From Xanthomonas bonasiae (GTDB taxonomy: Bacteria; Pseudomonadota; Gammaproteobacteria; Xanthomonadales; Xanthomonadaceae), in assembly GCF_017163705.1 (NCBI RefSeq), contig NZ_JAFIWB010000002.1, forward strand, positions 310,001 through 374,000: a stretch of 64,000 bases of DNA. Reading direction: 5' to 3'. The first letter of the stretch is position 1; every line of letters starts with the position of its first letter. Below the pieces are notes generated by a model. It was not told the DNA's origin. It did not search any database and saw only the letters and a program-made list of their open reading frames with translations. The translations under genes and the position numbers were made by a program. Positions 1 to 9,977 of the stretch are shown piece after piece.

Positions 1-499
1 TGGCGCGAGGATGTCCGGTTCGTGGCGAATGCAGCCACAGCATCGCGGTCGGCACCGCAGGCTGCCCGGGTCGGGCGGCCTGCGGCGCGAGGCCATGGTC
101 ATCGGTCGGTGTAGGTCGGCAGACGCGTTCGCTTGCGATGTACGGCATGCCGCTGTGTGTCCGGCCTGTTGCCACTGGCCGTCACCGGCCTCCGGCGGTT
201 CGCGCAGTCCAGCGTTCGGATCGGCCGCGCGTTTCTGCGCGGTGAGCGCGTCGCGTTGATGCCCGCGATGTCTGCGATGCGAGCCGGTATGCCATGCAGC
301 CCCTTGCGGGGCCATGCGCACCCCGCTGCCCCGTGACGCTTGCTTGAGCACGACTGTCGCGATGCGTGGCGGCGGTCCGGTTACGCTCCAGTCGGCGCGC
401 TTTTCGTTGCGTTTGCGCTCGCTCGAACGCGTGGACCGGCATGCAATGCATTCTGCGCAGATCTGGTTCGGGGCGGGCGGCTGTCCAGCAAACGCGACC
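1..499. other. Stretch with no recognised gene
   Basis: Nearly 500 bases before the 3' end of the serine hydrolase gene. Open frames exist on both strands, but their translations are rich in Arg, Ala, Pro and Cys and resemble no protein family I know, as expected by chance in high-GC DNA. I see no RNA gene, repeat or clear terminator here. The 5' flank lies outside the window, so this could be the downstream region of a gene to the left. Confidence 0.5.
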
Positions 500-1936
500 C
501 TAAGGAATGGGCTTGGACAGCGCCTTCGACTTCGCGTACAGCGCCTTGGCGATCTCGGCATCGCCCAGCGCAGCGCGGCATTCGGCCAGGCTGTCCCAGG
601 CGTTGGCCGAGTCCGGATACAGCTCGGTGTTGAGGGTGAACACCTTCAGCGCCCTGCCTGCTCCGAGACTCTCGCGGATGGCGTAGCCGCTGGCATTGAT
701 CGCGCGTTCCCGCTCACTGGCGGGGACGCCGTCGCCATCGCGCAGCCACGCACGCATGGCGTCCGCAGCGCCGGCGCGTTCGTCCATCGCGTAGGCGATC
801 AAGCGTTCGGCGAGGACCGCATGCGGGAACTCCTTCGGCGCGACCTGCGCCATCGTGCTTTCCACCAGCGTGCTGGACCAGACATTGCGGGCGCTGCCGT
901 TGGTGAAGTACACGAATACCCAATAGCCGCTGGCCAGGGTGCCCTTGTAGGCCAGTCTCGCCCGCACGCGGGTGCCGCCATCGTGGCCGACCTGGGTATA
1001 GCCATCGCTGCGGGTGGTATCCCATCCGGTGGAAAAGAAGTTGCTGCCGCCGCCGGTCAGCATCTGCGGTTGCCACAGTCTTTCCAGGGTTGCCGTGCGC
1101 ACCAGCTTGCCGTTGGCCAGCGCCTGCAGGAATCGGTTGATGTCGCCTACGGTGGTCTGCAGGTCGGCGTGGCCCCAGCCGTAGCTCGGCCAGGGGTCTT
1201 CATTGGCCGGCTGCAGCGTGCCGTCCTTGCCGATGTACGGCACGGTCGCGCGATCCGGCGGGACGCTGGCCAGGCCCCACGACGTGCTGCGCATCTTCAG
1301 TGGCTGCAGGATGCGTTCGCGTGCGATGGCCGGGTAAGGCTTGCGGTAATACGCTTCCAGCAGGGCAGTCAGCACCAGGTAGTTGGCCTGCGTGTACTGC
1401 ACACGGCTGCCGGTGGCGAACTGCATCGGTGCCGCGCCGGCAACCTTCAGCGCAGCGGCGAGGTCGGGCGCCACGCCGGGGTAGCCCTTGCTCACCCAAC
1501 GGTTGTCCACACGGTCGTAGTATTCGGCAATGCCGGAGCTGTGATTGAGGAAATCGCGCACGCGGATCGCCTGCCACGCGGCCGGCAGGTCCGGGACGTA
1601 GCGGCTGGCTGGGGCATCCAGATCCACCTTGTCCTGATCCACCAGCTGCATCACCAGCGTGCTGGTCAACAGCTTGGCCATCGACTGCGCGGCGAAGATG
1701 GAATCGACGGTGGCCGGCGCGTGGGTGGCTGGATCGCGTTCGCCGCTGGCGCCCTGGTAGAGCACCTGGCCATTGTGTGCGACCAGCACCGCCTGACCGG
1801 CGATGCCATAGCGTTCGCGGTTGGCCTGCAGTTGGGCGTCCAATTGCGAGGCGAGGTCGTGCGGTGTATCCCGAGCCGAAGCAGGCAGGCTGCCGAGCAG
1901 GGCGCAGAGCAGTGCGGCAGCAAAGGCGCGAGACAT
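500..1936 (-). CDS. Exported serine hydrolase of the beta-lactamase (PF00144) family
   Basis: A 478-residue protein with a cleavable signal peptide (hydrophobic residues 4-20, AxA-type site near 21). The class C beta-lactamase/DD-peptidase fold is shown by the nucleophile motif S85-M-A-K88, a second motif around Y181-T-Q, and an H318-D-G-G third motif. The usual YxN asparagine is Gln183 here. The final ~50 residues look like a single TPR-type helix pair, common in this subfamily. It probably acts in the periplasm as an esterase or peptidase. The substrate cannot be read from sequence, and antibiotic resistance should not be assumed. It is a single gene; the next gene on the same strand, hutU, ends 192 bases upstream behind a hairpin. 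Confidence 0.85.
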   Translation of the reverse strand: MSRAFAAALLCALLGSLPASARDTPHDLASQLDAQLQANRERYGIAGQAVLVAHNGQVLYQGASGERDPATHAPATVDSIFAAQSMAKLLTSTLVMQLVDQDKVDLDAPASRYVPDLPAAWQAIRVRDFLNHSSGIAEYYDRVDNRWVSKGYPGVAPDLAAALKVAGAAPMQFATGSRVQYTQANYLVLTALLEAYYRKPYPAIARERILQPLKMRSTSWGLASVPPDRATVPYIGKDGTLQPANEDPWPSYGWGHADLQTTVGDINRFLQALANGKLVRTATLERLWQPQMLTGGGSNFFSTGWDTTRSDGYTQVGHDGGTRVRARLAYKGTLASGYWVFVYFTNGSARNVWSSTLVESTMAQVAPKEFPHAVLAERLIAYAMDERAGAADAMRAWLRDGDGVPASERERAINASGYAIRESLGAGRALKVFTLNTELYPDSANAWDSLAECRAALGDAEIAKALYAKSKALSKPIP

Positions 1937-2083
1937 CGCGGTGATCCGTCAGCGGCGATCGCGCATCATCGTCACGACCGGGGACAGGGTCAAGCGTGCG
2001 TAGCCGAGCCTTTGCGCGGCTGCTCCTGGATGAGGCAGCGTGCGCCCGGATCCATTGAGCCGATGCCCGGCTCTACGGAAAGA

Positions 2084-2116
2084 GGGCGCTTGCAGGCCAG
2101 CGACCTGCAAGCGCCC
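2084..2116 (-). terminator. Probable intrinsic terminator of the hut operon
   Basis: A perfect 13-bp inverted repeat (2084-2096 and 2104-2116) with a 7-base loop lies 12 bases downstream of the hutU stop codon. On the minus strand the stem is followed by a short pyrimidine tract (TCTTTCC). The stem is strong but the U-run is weak, so Rho-independent termination is likely rather than certain. Confidence 0.55.
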
Positions 2117-2128
2117 GGCGGCACTCGG

Positions 2129-3796
<1,668 letters not shown>

Positions 3797-3813
3797 GCGG
3801 ATTCCTTGATCTG

Positions 3814-3857
3814 AAAAGTCCGCACATGCAGGTGCGGGGTTTGCGAAGGATTCGCAG
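3814..3857. repeat. Dispersed double-hairpin repeat, copy 1
   Basis: This 44-base element carries two small palindromes: a CCGCAC/GTGCGG stem, then GCGAA-GGA-TTCGC. A closely matching copy with a longer first stem lies at 54573-54617. This copy fills most of the gap between hutG and hutU, just upstream of the hutU ribosome site, so the operon transcript would carry it as an intercistronic structure. Comparing the two copies in the window is direct evidence of repetition; any function is inference. Confidence 0.7.
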
Positions 3858-3859
3858 CG

Positions 3860-4741
3860 TCAAACGTTCGTGGAGGGCGGTGCGGGTGCTGGCGAGCAAT
3901 GCGCGCTGTCGCGGGCGAAGTCCAGGCACGCCTGCAGCACCTGCTGCAGCACCGCACGCAGCGGCGCGGCGTAGTCCGGCTGCCACGGCGAGGGCCAGTT
4001 GTCCGGCGCCACCTCGGCCGGTTCGTGCATGTAGCCGCGGCAGGCCAGTTCCATCTGGATCGCATGCACGCCGCGGCGCGGCGCGGCGTGGTGGCGCGTG
4101 CTCCAGCCGCCCTTGAAGCGGCCGTTGCGCACGTGGCTGAAGCCGCTGCCGGCGCAGACCCGTTCGACCGCATCGGCCAGCGCGGGGGCGCAACTGCTGT
4201 CGTTCGCGCCGGAGGGCCCGGCGCTGCCGATATTGAACTGCGGCAGTTCGCCGTCGAACAGGTGCGGGATGCGCGAGCGGATCGAATGCGCGTCGTAGAC
4301 CACGATGGCCGGGTGATGCGCACGCAGGCGCTCGATCTCCGCGTCGAGCGCGGCATGGTAGGGATCGAACCAGTGCGCGCGGCGCGCCGCGATCTCGTCC
4401 GCGTCCGGCTCGGCGCCGGGGCGATACAGCGGTTGCGCGTCGAAGGTGGTCAGCGGGCACAAGCCGGTGGTGTTCTGCCCCGGATACAGCGAGGTGCCGC
4501 CGGGATCGCGATTGACGTCGATCACCGACCGCGAGATCGCGGTGCGCACTGTGGTGGCGCCGAGCGCAGCGGCGAAGGCGTACAGCTGGTCCACCCACCA
4601 GTCGGCATCGCGTTGCGCCAGCCACGGCGACACGAAGCGATCGGCCAGCGCTGCCGGCAGCTCGGTGCCGGTATGCGGAAAGCTGACGATCAGCGGCGCA
4701 TCGCCGCGATGGAGGGTGAGCCAGTCGGGTAGGGTGGTCAT
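3860..4741 (-). CDS. hutG: N-formylglutamate amidohydrolase
   Basis: Hydrolyses N-formyl-L-glutamate to glutamate and formate, the last step of the five-enzyme histidine pathway. The 293-residue protein has the family landmarks SFPHTGTELP near the N-terminus, DVNRDP around residue 76, and a YDAHSIRSRIP motif that supplies metal or catalytic residues. It belongs to the FGase family (PF05013), distinct from the arginase-like HutG formiminoglutamase, which agrees with hutF being present nearby. It sits between hutH, with a REP pair in the gap, and hutU, with another palindromic repeat in the gap, all on one strand. Confidence 0.93.
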   Translation of the reverse strand: MTTLPDWLTLHRGDAPLIVSFPHTGTELPAALADRFVSPWLAQRDADWWVDQLYAFAAALGATTVRTAISRSVIDVNRDPGGTSLYPGQNTTGLCPLTTFDAQPLYRPGAEPDADEIAARRAHWFDPYHAALDAEIERLRAHHPAIVVYDAHSIRSRIPHLFDGELPQFNIGSAGPSGANDSSCAPALADAVERVCAGSGFSHVRNGRFKGGWSTRHHAAPRRGVHAIQMELACRGYMHEPAEVAPDNWPSPWQPDYAAPLRAVLQQVLQACLDFARDSAHCSPAPAPPSTNV

Positions 4742-4757
4742 GCGGGTCCTCGCTTTT

Positions 4758-4827
4758 TGTAGGAGCGGCTTCAGCCGCGACCGGGTTTTACCGGTAAGGC
4801 CCGGTCGCGGCTGAAGCCGCTCCTACA
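4758..4827. repeat. Inverted pair of REP sequences inside the hut operon
   Basis: Two perfect 28-base inverted arms (4758-4785 and 4800-4827) flank a 14-base spacer. Each arm contains the palindromic core GCGGCTTCAGCCGC, and related copies occur at 20514 and 41094-41215. The pair fills the hutH-hutG gap, starting three bases after the hutH stop codon. It would form a long hairpin in the operon mRNA and could stabilise upstream message or attenuate hutG and hutU; that role is inferred. Confidence 0.85.
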
Positions 4828-4830
4828 GGG

Positions 4831-6372
4831 TCATGGTCCGGACGTTGCGTCGGGCAGGGACACATCGACCGCTTCGGCCAGCGCGCCGCCGCGCACCAGC
4901 GCCGTGGCGGCCAGCATGTCCGGATGGAAATAGCGGTCGTCCTGCAGCGCCGGCACCTGCACGCGCAGCAGCGCGCGCGCCGCTTCCAGCGCGGCGCTGG
5001 AGGTCAGCGGCGCATGGAAGTCGCAACCCTGCGCGGCGGCCAGCAGTTCGATGCCGACCACGTTGGCCGCGTTCTCGGCCATCGCCAGCAGCCGCCGCGC
5101 GCCGTGCGCGGCCATCGACACATGGTCTTCCTGGTTGGCCGAGGTCGGGATCGAATCGACGCTGGCCGGGTAGGCGCGCTGCTTGTTCTCCGACACCAGC
5201 GCGGCGGCGGTGACCTGCGGGATCATGAAGCCGGAGTTGAGCCCCGGCTTCGGAGTCAGGAACGCCGGCAGCCCGGACAGTGCCGGATCCACCAGCATGG
5301 CCACGCGGCGTTCGCTGATCGAGCCGATCTCGCACACCGCCAGCGCCAGCATGTCGGCGGCGAAGGCCACCGGCTCGGCGTGGAAGTTGCCGCCGGACAG
5401 CGCCTCGCCGGTCTCGCTGAACACCAGCGGATTGTCGGATACGCCGTTGGCCTCGATCGCCAGCGTGGTCGCGGCCTGGCGCATCACGTCCAGCGCCGCG
5501 CCCATCACCTGTGGCTGGCAGCGCAGGCAGTACGGATCCTGCACGCGCACGTCGTTGTCGCGGTGCGAATCGCGGATCGCCGAGCCGTGCATCAGTTCGC
5601 GCAGCGCGGCGGCGGTGGCGATCTGCCCGCGCTGCCCGCGCAAGGCGTGGATGCGCGGATCGAACGGTGTGTCCGACCCCTTCGCCGCTTCGGTGGACAG
5701 CGCGCCGGCGACCAGCGCGGCATGGAACACGCGCTCGATCTCGAACAGCCCGGCCAACGCGTAGGCGGTGGAAAACTGGGTGCCGTTGAGCAGCGCCAGA
5801 CCTTCCTTCGCGCCCAGCGCCAGCGGCTGCAGCCCGGCCTGCGCCAACGCCTGCGCGGCGGGCAGGCGCTCGTCGCCGACGAAGGCCTCGCCGACCCCGA
5901 TCATCACCGTGGCCAGATGCGCCAGCGGCGCCAGGTCGCCGGAGGCGCCGACCGAGCCCTGGCACGGCACCACCGGGATCACGTCGTGCCGCAACAACGC
6001 TTCCAGCAGCGCCAGCGTGGCCGGGCGCACGCCGGACGCCCCCTGCGCCAGACTGGCCAGCTTCAGCGCCAGCATCAGCCGCACCACCGGCACCGGCATC
6101 GGCTCGCCGACTCCGGCCGCATGCGACAGCACGATATTGCGCTGCAGGGTATCCAGGTCTTCGCGCTCGATGCGCACGCTGGCCAGCTTGCCGAAGCCGG
6201 TATTGATGCCGTACACCGGCGCACCCTTGGCGACGATCGCCTCCACCGTCTGCGCGCTGCGCAGCACCGCCTCGGCGCAGGCAGGGTCCAGGCGCACGCC
6301 GGCGCCACGGTACACGGCGCGCCACTGCGCCAGGCTCACTGCGCCCGGGCGCAGCACGATCTCGTTGCTCAT
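4831..6372 (-). CDS. hutH: Histidine ammonia-lyase
   Basis: Deaminates L-histidine to urocanate and ammonia, the first step of histidine use. It has 513 residues, typical for the family. The self-forming MIO electrophile comes from Ala143-Ser144-Gly145, seen within [12 protein letters not shown]. The open frame extends 58 codons further upstream, but I chose the ATG at 6372 because the sequence from [10 protein letters not shown] matches the family N-terminus, a GGAGGGG ribosome site precedes it, and the ATG overlaps the hutI stop (ATGA), indicating translational coupling. The upstream extension merely runs inside hutI. Confidence 0.96.
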   Translation of the reverse strand: MSNEIVLRPGAVSLAQWRAVYRGAGVRLDPACAEAVLRSAQTVEAIVAKGAPVYGINTGFGKLASVRIEREDLDTLQRNIVLSHAAGVGEPMPVPVVRLMLALKLASLAQGASGVRPATLALLEALLRHDVIPVVPCQGSVGASGDLAPLAHLATVMIGVGEAFVGDERLPAAQALAQAGLQPLALGAKEGLALLNGTQFSTAYALAGLFEIERVFHAALVAGALSTEAAKGSDTPFDPRIHALRGQRGQIATAAALRELMHGSAIRDSHRDNDVRVQDPYCLRCQPQVMGAALDVMRQAATTLAIEANGVSDNPLVFSETGEALSGGNFHAEPVAFAADMLALAVCEIGSISERRVAMLVDPALSGLPAFLTPKPGLNSGFMIPQVTAAALVSENKQRAYPASVDSIPTSANQEDHVSMAAHGARRLLAMAENAANVVGIELLAAAQGCDFHAPLTSSAALEAARALLRVQVPALQDDRYFHPDMLAATALVRGGALAEAVDVSLPDATSGP

Positions 6373-7571
6373 TGTCCCCTCCAGATGCGCGCATGCAGCG
6401 GGTTGAAGCCCATGCGATAGACCAGTTCGGCCGGTTGTTCGATGTCCCAGATCGCCAGGTCGCACTGCAGCCCGGCGCGCAGCCGGCCGACCTGTTCGTA
6501 GCGTCCGAGCGCGCGCGCCGCCTCGCGGGTGAAGCCGGCGATGCATTCGGCCACGCTCATGCGGAACAGCGTCGCCGCCAGGTTCATCGCCAGCAGTGGG
6601 CTGGTCAGCGGCGAGGTGCCGGGATTGCAGTCGGTGGCCAGCGCGCGCGGCACGCCGGCGGCGCGCAGTGCGGCGATCGGCGGCAACTGCGTGTCGCGGG
6701 TGAAGTAGAACGCGCCCGGCAGCAGCACCGCCACGGTGCCGGCGGCCGCCATCGCGGCGATGCCGGCGTCGTCCAGGTACTCGACGTGGTCGGCCGAGCG
6801 CGCGCCGTAGCGCGCCGCCAGCGCCGCGCCGCCCTGATTGGATAGCTGTTCGGCATGGATCTTCAGCGCCAGGCCATGCCGCTGCGCGGCCTGGAACACC
6901 TGCTCGGTCTGCGCCGGGGTGAAGGCGAGGTGCTCGCAGAACACGTCCACCGCCTCGGCCAGGCCTTGTGCGGCGACGGCGGGAATCATCCGTTCGCAGA
7001 CTTCGTCGATATAGGCCTGGGCCTCGGCGCCGGGCGGCACCGCGTGCGCGCCGAGGAAGGTCGGCGCCACCGCGACCGGGCGCAGTTCGCCCAGGCGCCG
7101 CGCCACCCGCAGCATGCGCAGTTCGTCGTCCAGGGTCAGTCCGTAGCCCGACTTGATTTCCACCGTGGTCACGCCTTCGGCGAGCAGCGCGTCCAGCCGC
7201 GGCAGGCTCTCAGCGAGCAGCGCGGCTTCGTCGGCGGCGCGGGTGGCGCGCACGGTGGCGACGATGCCGCCGCCGGCACGGGCGATGTCGGCGTAGCTGG
7301 CGCCGAGCAGGCGTTGCTCGAACTCGCCGGCGCGGTTGCCGGCGTAGACCAGGTGGGTATGGCAGTCGATCAGGCCCGGGCCGATCCAGCGTCCGCCGCA
7401 ATCGACGCTGTGCTGCGCGGCCAGCGGTTCCGGCAGCGCCGCGGCGGCGCCGGCATAGACGATGCGTCCGTCGCGGCAGGCGACCACGCCGTCGCGGACC
7501 AGGCCCAGCCCGCCGTCGTCGGCGTCCAGGGTCATCAGGTGAGCGTTGTGCCAGAGCGTGTCGCAGGGCAT
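6369..7571 (-). CDS. hutI: Imidazolonepropionase
   Basis: Opens the ring of 4-imidazolone-5-propionate to give N-formimino-L-glutamate. The 400-residue amidohydrolase has the metal-binding H71-x-H73 pair in [15 protein letters not shown], a KIHAEQ motif and a late [12 protein letters not shown] motif that supplies the conserved aspartate. It is the first gene of the minus-strand hut operon, and its TGA overlaps the hutH ATG by four bases. The start is uncertain between ATG at 7571 and GTG at 7577, two codons upstream; neither has a strong ribosome site. The HutC-type operator at 7598-7609 lies just upstream. Confidence 0.95.
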   Translation of the reverse strand: MPCDTLWHNAHLMTLDADDGGLGLVRDGVVACRDGRIVYAGAAAALPEPLAAQHSVDCGGRWIGPGLIDCHTHLVYAGNRAGEFEQRLLGASYADIARAGGGIVATVRATRAADEAALLAESLPRLDALLAEGVTTVEIKSGYGLTLDDELRMLRVARRLGELRPVAVAPTFLGAHAVPPGAEAQAYIDEVCERMIPAVAAQGLAEAVDVFCEHLAFTPAQTEQVFQAAQRHGLALKIHAEQLSNQGGAALAARYGARSADHVEYLDDAGIAAMAAAGTVAVLLPGAFYFTRDTQLPPIAALRAAGVPRALATDCNPGTSPLTSPLLAMNLAATLFRMSVAECIAGFTREAARALGRYEQVGRLRAGLQCDLAIWDIEQPAELVYRMGFNPLHARIWRGQ

Positions 7572-7597
7572 GGTCACGGGCGGGCTCGTCGGTTATT

Positions 7598-7609
7598 TTG
7601 TATATACAA
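7598..7609. promoter_or_regulatory. HutC-type operator in the hutI-hutF divergent region
   Basis: A perfect 12-bp palindrome, TTGTATATACAA, in an AT-rich island within otherwise GC-rich DNA. It lies 26 bases before the hutI ATG and 25 bases before the hutF GTG. It resembles the HutC sites described in Pseudomonas, centred on TGTATATACA. With hutC itself at the end of the divergent transcript, it probably represses both hut transcripts until urocanate accumulates. Confidence 0.8.
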
Positions 7610-7634
7610 TATTGTGGTCGACGGAGGGTGTCCA

Positions 7635-9032
7635 GTGCAGACCCTGGCGCAGCAACAGGCAGGCGGGAACGAGGCGGCGAGCGGTTTCTGGTGCGCGCAG
7701 GCGCTGCTGCCGGAGGGCTGGGCGCGCGACGTGCGGATCGAGGTGCGTGGCGGGCGCATCGCCGCGGTGCAGTCCGGCGTGGCCGCGGCGTCCGCCGACC
7801 ATGCGCTGGCGATCGCCGTGCCCGGGCTGGGCAACCTGCACAGCCACGCGTTCCAGCGCGGCATGGCCGGGCTGACCGAGGTCGGCGGCCGCAGCGGCGA
7901 CAGTTTCTGGAGCTGGCGCGAGCTGATGTACCGCTTCCTGCAGCGGCTGGACCCGGACAGCATGCAGGCCATCGCCGAACAGGCCTACGTGGAAATGCTC
8001 GAGGCCGGCTTCACCCGGGTCGGCGAATTCCATTACCTGCACCACGCCGCCGATGGCCGGCCGTATGCCGAGCGCGCGGAGATGGCGCAGCGCCTGGCCG
8101 CCGCCGCGCACAACAGCGGCATCGGCCTGACCCTGCTGCCGGTGTTCTACGCGCATGCCGATTTCGGCGGCGCCGCGCCGAACCCGGCGCAGCGGCGGCT
8201 GATCCACGACGTGGACGGTTACGCCGAACTGCTCGACGGCAGCCGCCGCGCGCTGCGCGGCCTCGACGACGCGATGCTGGGCATCGCGCCGCACAGCCTG
8301 CGCGCGGTGACCCCGGACGAACTGGCCGCGCTGCTGCCGCTGTGCGACGGCCCGGTGCACATCCACATCGCCGAGCAGACCCGCGAGGTCGAGGCCTGCC
8401 TGGCCTGGAGCGGGCAGCGGCCGGTGCAGTGGTTGCTGGCGCATGCGCCGGTGGACGCGCGCTGGTGCCTGGTCCATGCCACCCACGTCGACGCCGCCGA
8501 AGTGCAGGCCATCGCCAGCAGCGGCGCAGTGGTCGGCCTGTGCCCGATCACCGAGGCCAACCTCGGCGACGGGCTGTTCCCGATGCGCGCGTTCGTCGAG
8601 GCCGGCGGCCGCTTCGGCGTCGGCTCCGATTCCAACGTGCTGATCGATGCGGCCGAGGAGTTGCGCCTGCTCGAGTACGGCCAGCGTCTGCAGCTGCGCG
8701 GGCGCAACGTGCTCGCTGGGGACGCCGCGCAGTCCAGCGGCCGTTTCCTGTTCCAGTCCGCGGCGCAGGGCGCGGCGCAGGCGCTGTGCGTGGAACAGGG
8801 CCTGCGCGTCGGCGCGCCGGCCGATCTGGTCGAACTGGATCCTGCGCATCCGGCGCTGTGCGCGCGCAGCGGCGACGCCTTGCTGGACAGCTGGATCTTC
8901 GCCGCGCGGCGCGGTGCGGTGCGTTCGGTCTGGCGCAACGGCCGCGCACTGGTGCGCGACGGCCGCCATCATCGCCGCGAGGCGGTCGCTGCGGCTTATG
9001 CGCGCGCGCTGACCGCGCTGTTGGACGCATGA
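7635..9032 (+). CDS. hutF: Formimidoylglutamate deiminase
   Basis: Converts N-formimino-L-glutamate to N-formyl-L-glutamate plus ammonia, feeding HutG. The 465-residue amidohydrolase carries H69-S-H71 in GLGNLHSHAFQRG, then HIHIAEQTREV, a CLVHATHVD segment and GVGSDSNV, as expected for the metal site. The frame is open far upstream, across antisense hutI, but the GTG at 7635 is preceded by GGAGG at good spacing and gives the family-typical N-terminus. It is divergent from hutI across the operator and is followed 40 bases later by hutC, forming a two-gene transcript. Confidence 0.93.
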   Translation: MQTLAQQQAGGNEAASGFWCAQALLPEGWARDVRIEVRGGRIAAVQSGVAAASADHALAIAVPGLGNLHSHAFQRGMAGLTEVGGRSGDSFWSWRELMYRFLQRLDPDSMQAIAEQAYVEMLEAGFTRVGEFHYLHHAADGRPYAERAEMAQRLAAAAHNSGIGLTLLPVFYAHADFGGAAPNPAQRRLIHDVDGYAELLDGSRRALRGLDDAMLGIAPHSLRAVTPDELAALLPLCDGPVHIHIAEQTREVEACLAWSGQRPVQWLLAHAPVDARWCLVHATHVDAAEVQAIASSGAVVGLCPITEANLGDGLFPMRAFVEAGGRFGVGSDSNVLIDAAEELRLLEYGQRLQLRGRNVLAGDAAQSSGRFLFQSAAQGAAQALCVEQGLRVGAPADLVELDPAHPALCARSGDALLDSWIFAARRGAVRSVWRNGRALVRDGRHHRREAVAAAYARALTALLDA

Positions 9033-9072
9033 TCCGGCGGCGCCTGCGGCACGCTGCCGCGCGGACGCGCCG

Positions 9073-9804
9073 ATGAGCCCGTCCCGGCCCGCGGCGACGC
9101 TCAACCACCGCATCCGCAGCGACATCGAAGGCCGCATCCGCAGCGGCGAATGGCCGCCGGGCCATCGCATCCCGTTCGAGCACGAACTGATGGCGCAGTA
9201 CGCCTGCTCGCGGATGACGGTCAACAAGGTGCTGGCGCTGCTCGCCGACGCCGGCATGATCGAGCGCCGCCGCCGCGCCGGCTCGTTCGTGGCGCGGCCG
9301 CATCCGCACATGGAACAGGTGGCGCTGGAGATCCCCGACATTCCGGTCGAGGTCGCCGCGCGCGGCCATGCCTATCGCTTCGAACTGCTGGATCGGCGCC
9401 AGCGCGTGCCGCGCGCCGAACTGCCGCAGGAGGCCGAGGTCGCTGCCGCCGGCACGCTGCTGTCGCTGCACTGCCTGCATTTCGCCGACGGGCGCCCGTT
9501 CGCGCTGGAGGAGCGGGTGATCAATCCGGTGGCGGTGCCGGAAGCGCTGCAGATGGATTTCGCGGTCGTCGTGCCCGGCAGCTGGCTGCTGCAGCACGTG
9601 CCGTGGACCCGCGCCGAGCACCGCATCAGCGCGGTCGGCGCCAACCCCGCGCAGGCGGCGCGGCTGCAGGTGGCCACCGGCACCGCCTGCCTGCTGATCG
9701 ACCGGCAGACCTGGCGCGGCGAACAGGCGGTCACCTTCGTGCGCCAGGTGTTCCTCGGCGACACCTACGACCTGGTCGCGCGCTTCTCGCCAGGCGTGCG
9801 TTGA
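9073..9804 (+). CDS. hutC: Histidine utilisation repressor, GntR family
   Basis: A 243-residue regulator with an N-terminal winged helix of the GntR type (about residues 8-75, including CSRMTVNKVLALLADAGMIE) and a C-terminal UTRA ligand domain (about 95-235) expected to sense urocanate. In characterised HutC proteins, urocanate releases the repressor from operator DNA. Its position behind hutF means it probably controls its own level through the palindrome at 7598-7609. The ORF ends 173 bases before the next gene, and I see no strong terminator in that gap. Confidence 0.92.
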   Translation: MSPSRPAATLNHRIRSDIEGRIRSGEWPPGHRIPFEHELMAQYACSRMTVNKVLALLADAGMIERRRRAGSFVARPHPHMEQVALEIPDIPVEVAARGHAYRFELLDRRQRVPRAELPQEAEVAAAGTLLSLHCLHFADGRPFALEERVINPVAVPEALQMDFAVVVPGSWLLQHVPWTRAEHRISAVGANPAQAARLQVATGTACLLIDRQTWRGEQAVTFVRQVFLGDTYDLVARFSPGVR

Positions 9805-9977
9805 GCGCCACGCGGCAGGCGAAACCCGCCGTGTCGCGGGCGACCGATGCTGCGCTGCCGCACGCGGCGCGTGCGCGCCGTACCCCGGCGTGCGTTTGTC
9901 CTGCCTGCCGCACTCTGGCAAGTTAGCGGCCAGGACGGGGCGAGGGGCCGCGGCCGCAGCACGAGGGATGGTTCGGC

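Noticed and set aside
500-1936. Beta-lactamase resistance gene
   Set aside because: The SxxK-type fold is shared by many esterases and peptidases. The YxN motif is altered, a TPR-like tail is present, and no AmpR-type regulator is nearby.
6373-6546. Longer HutH N-terminus
   Set aside because: The 58 extra codons lie inside hutI, have no similarity to the family, and the internal ATG has a strong ribosome site.
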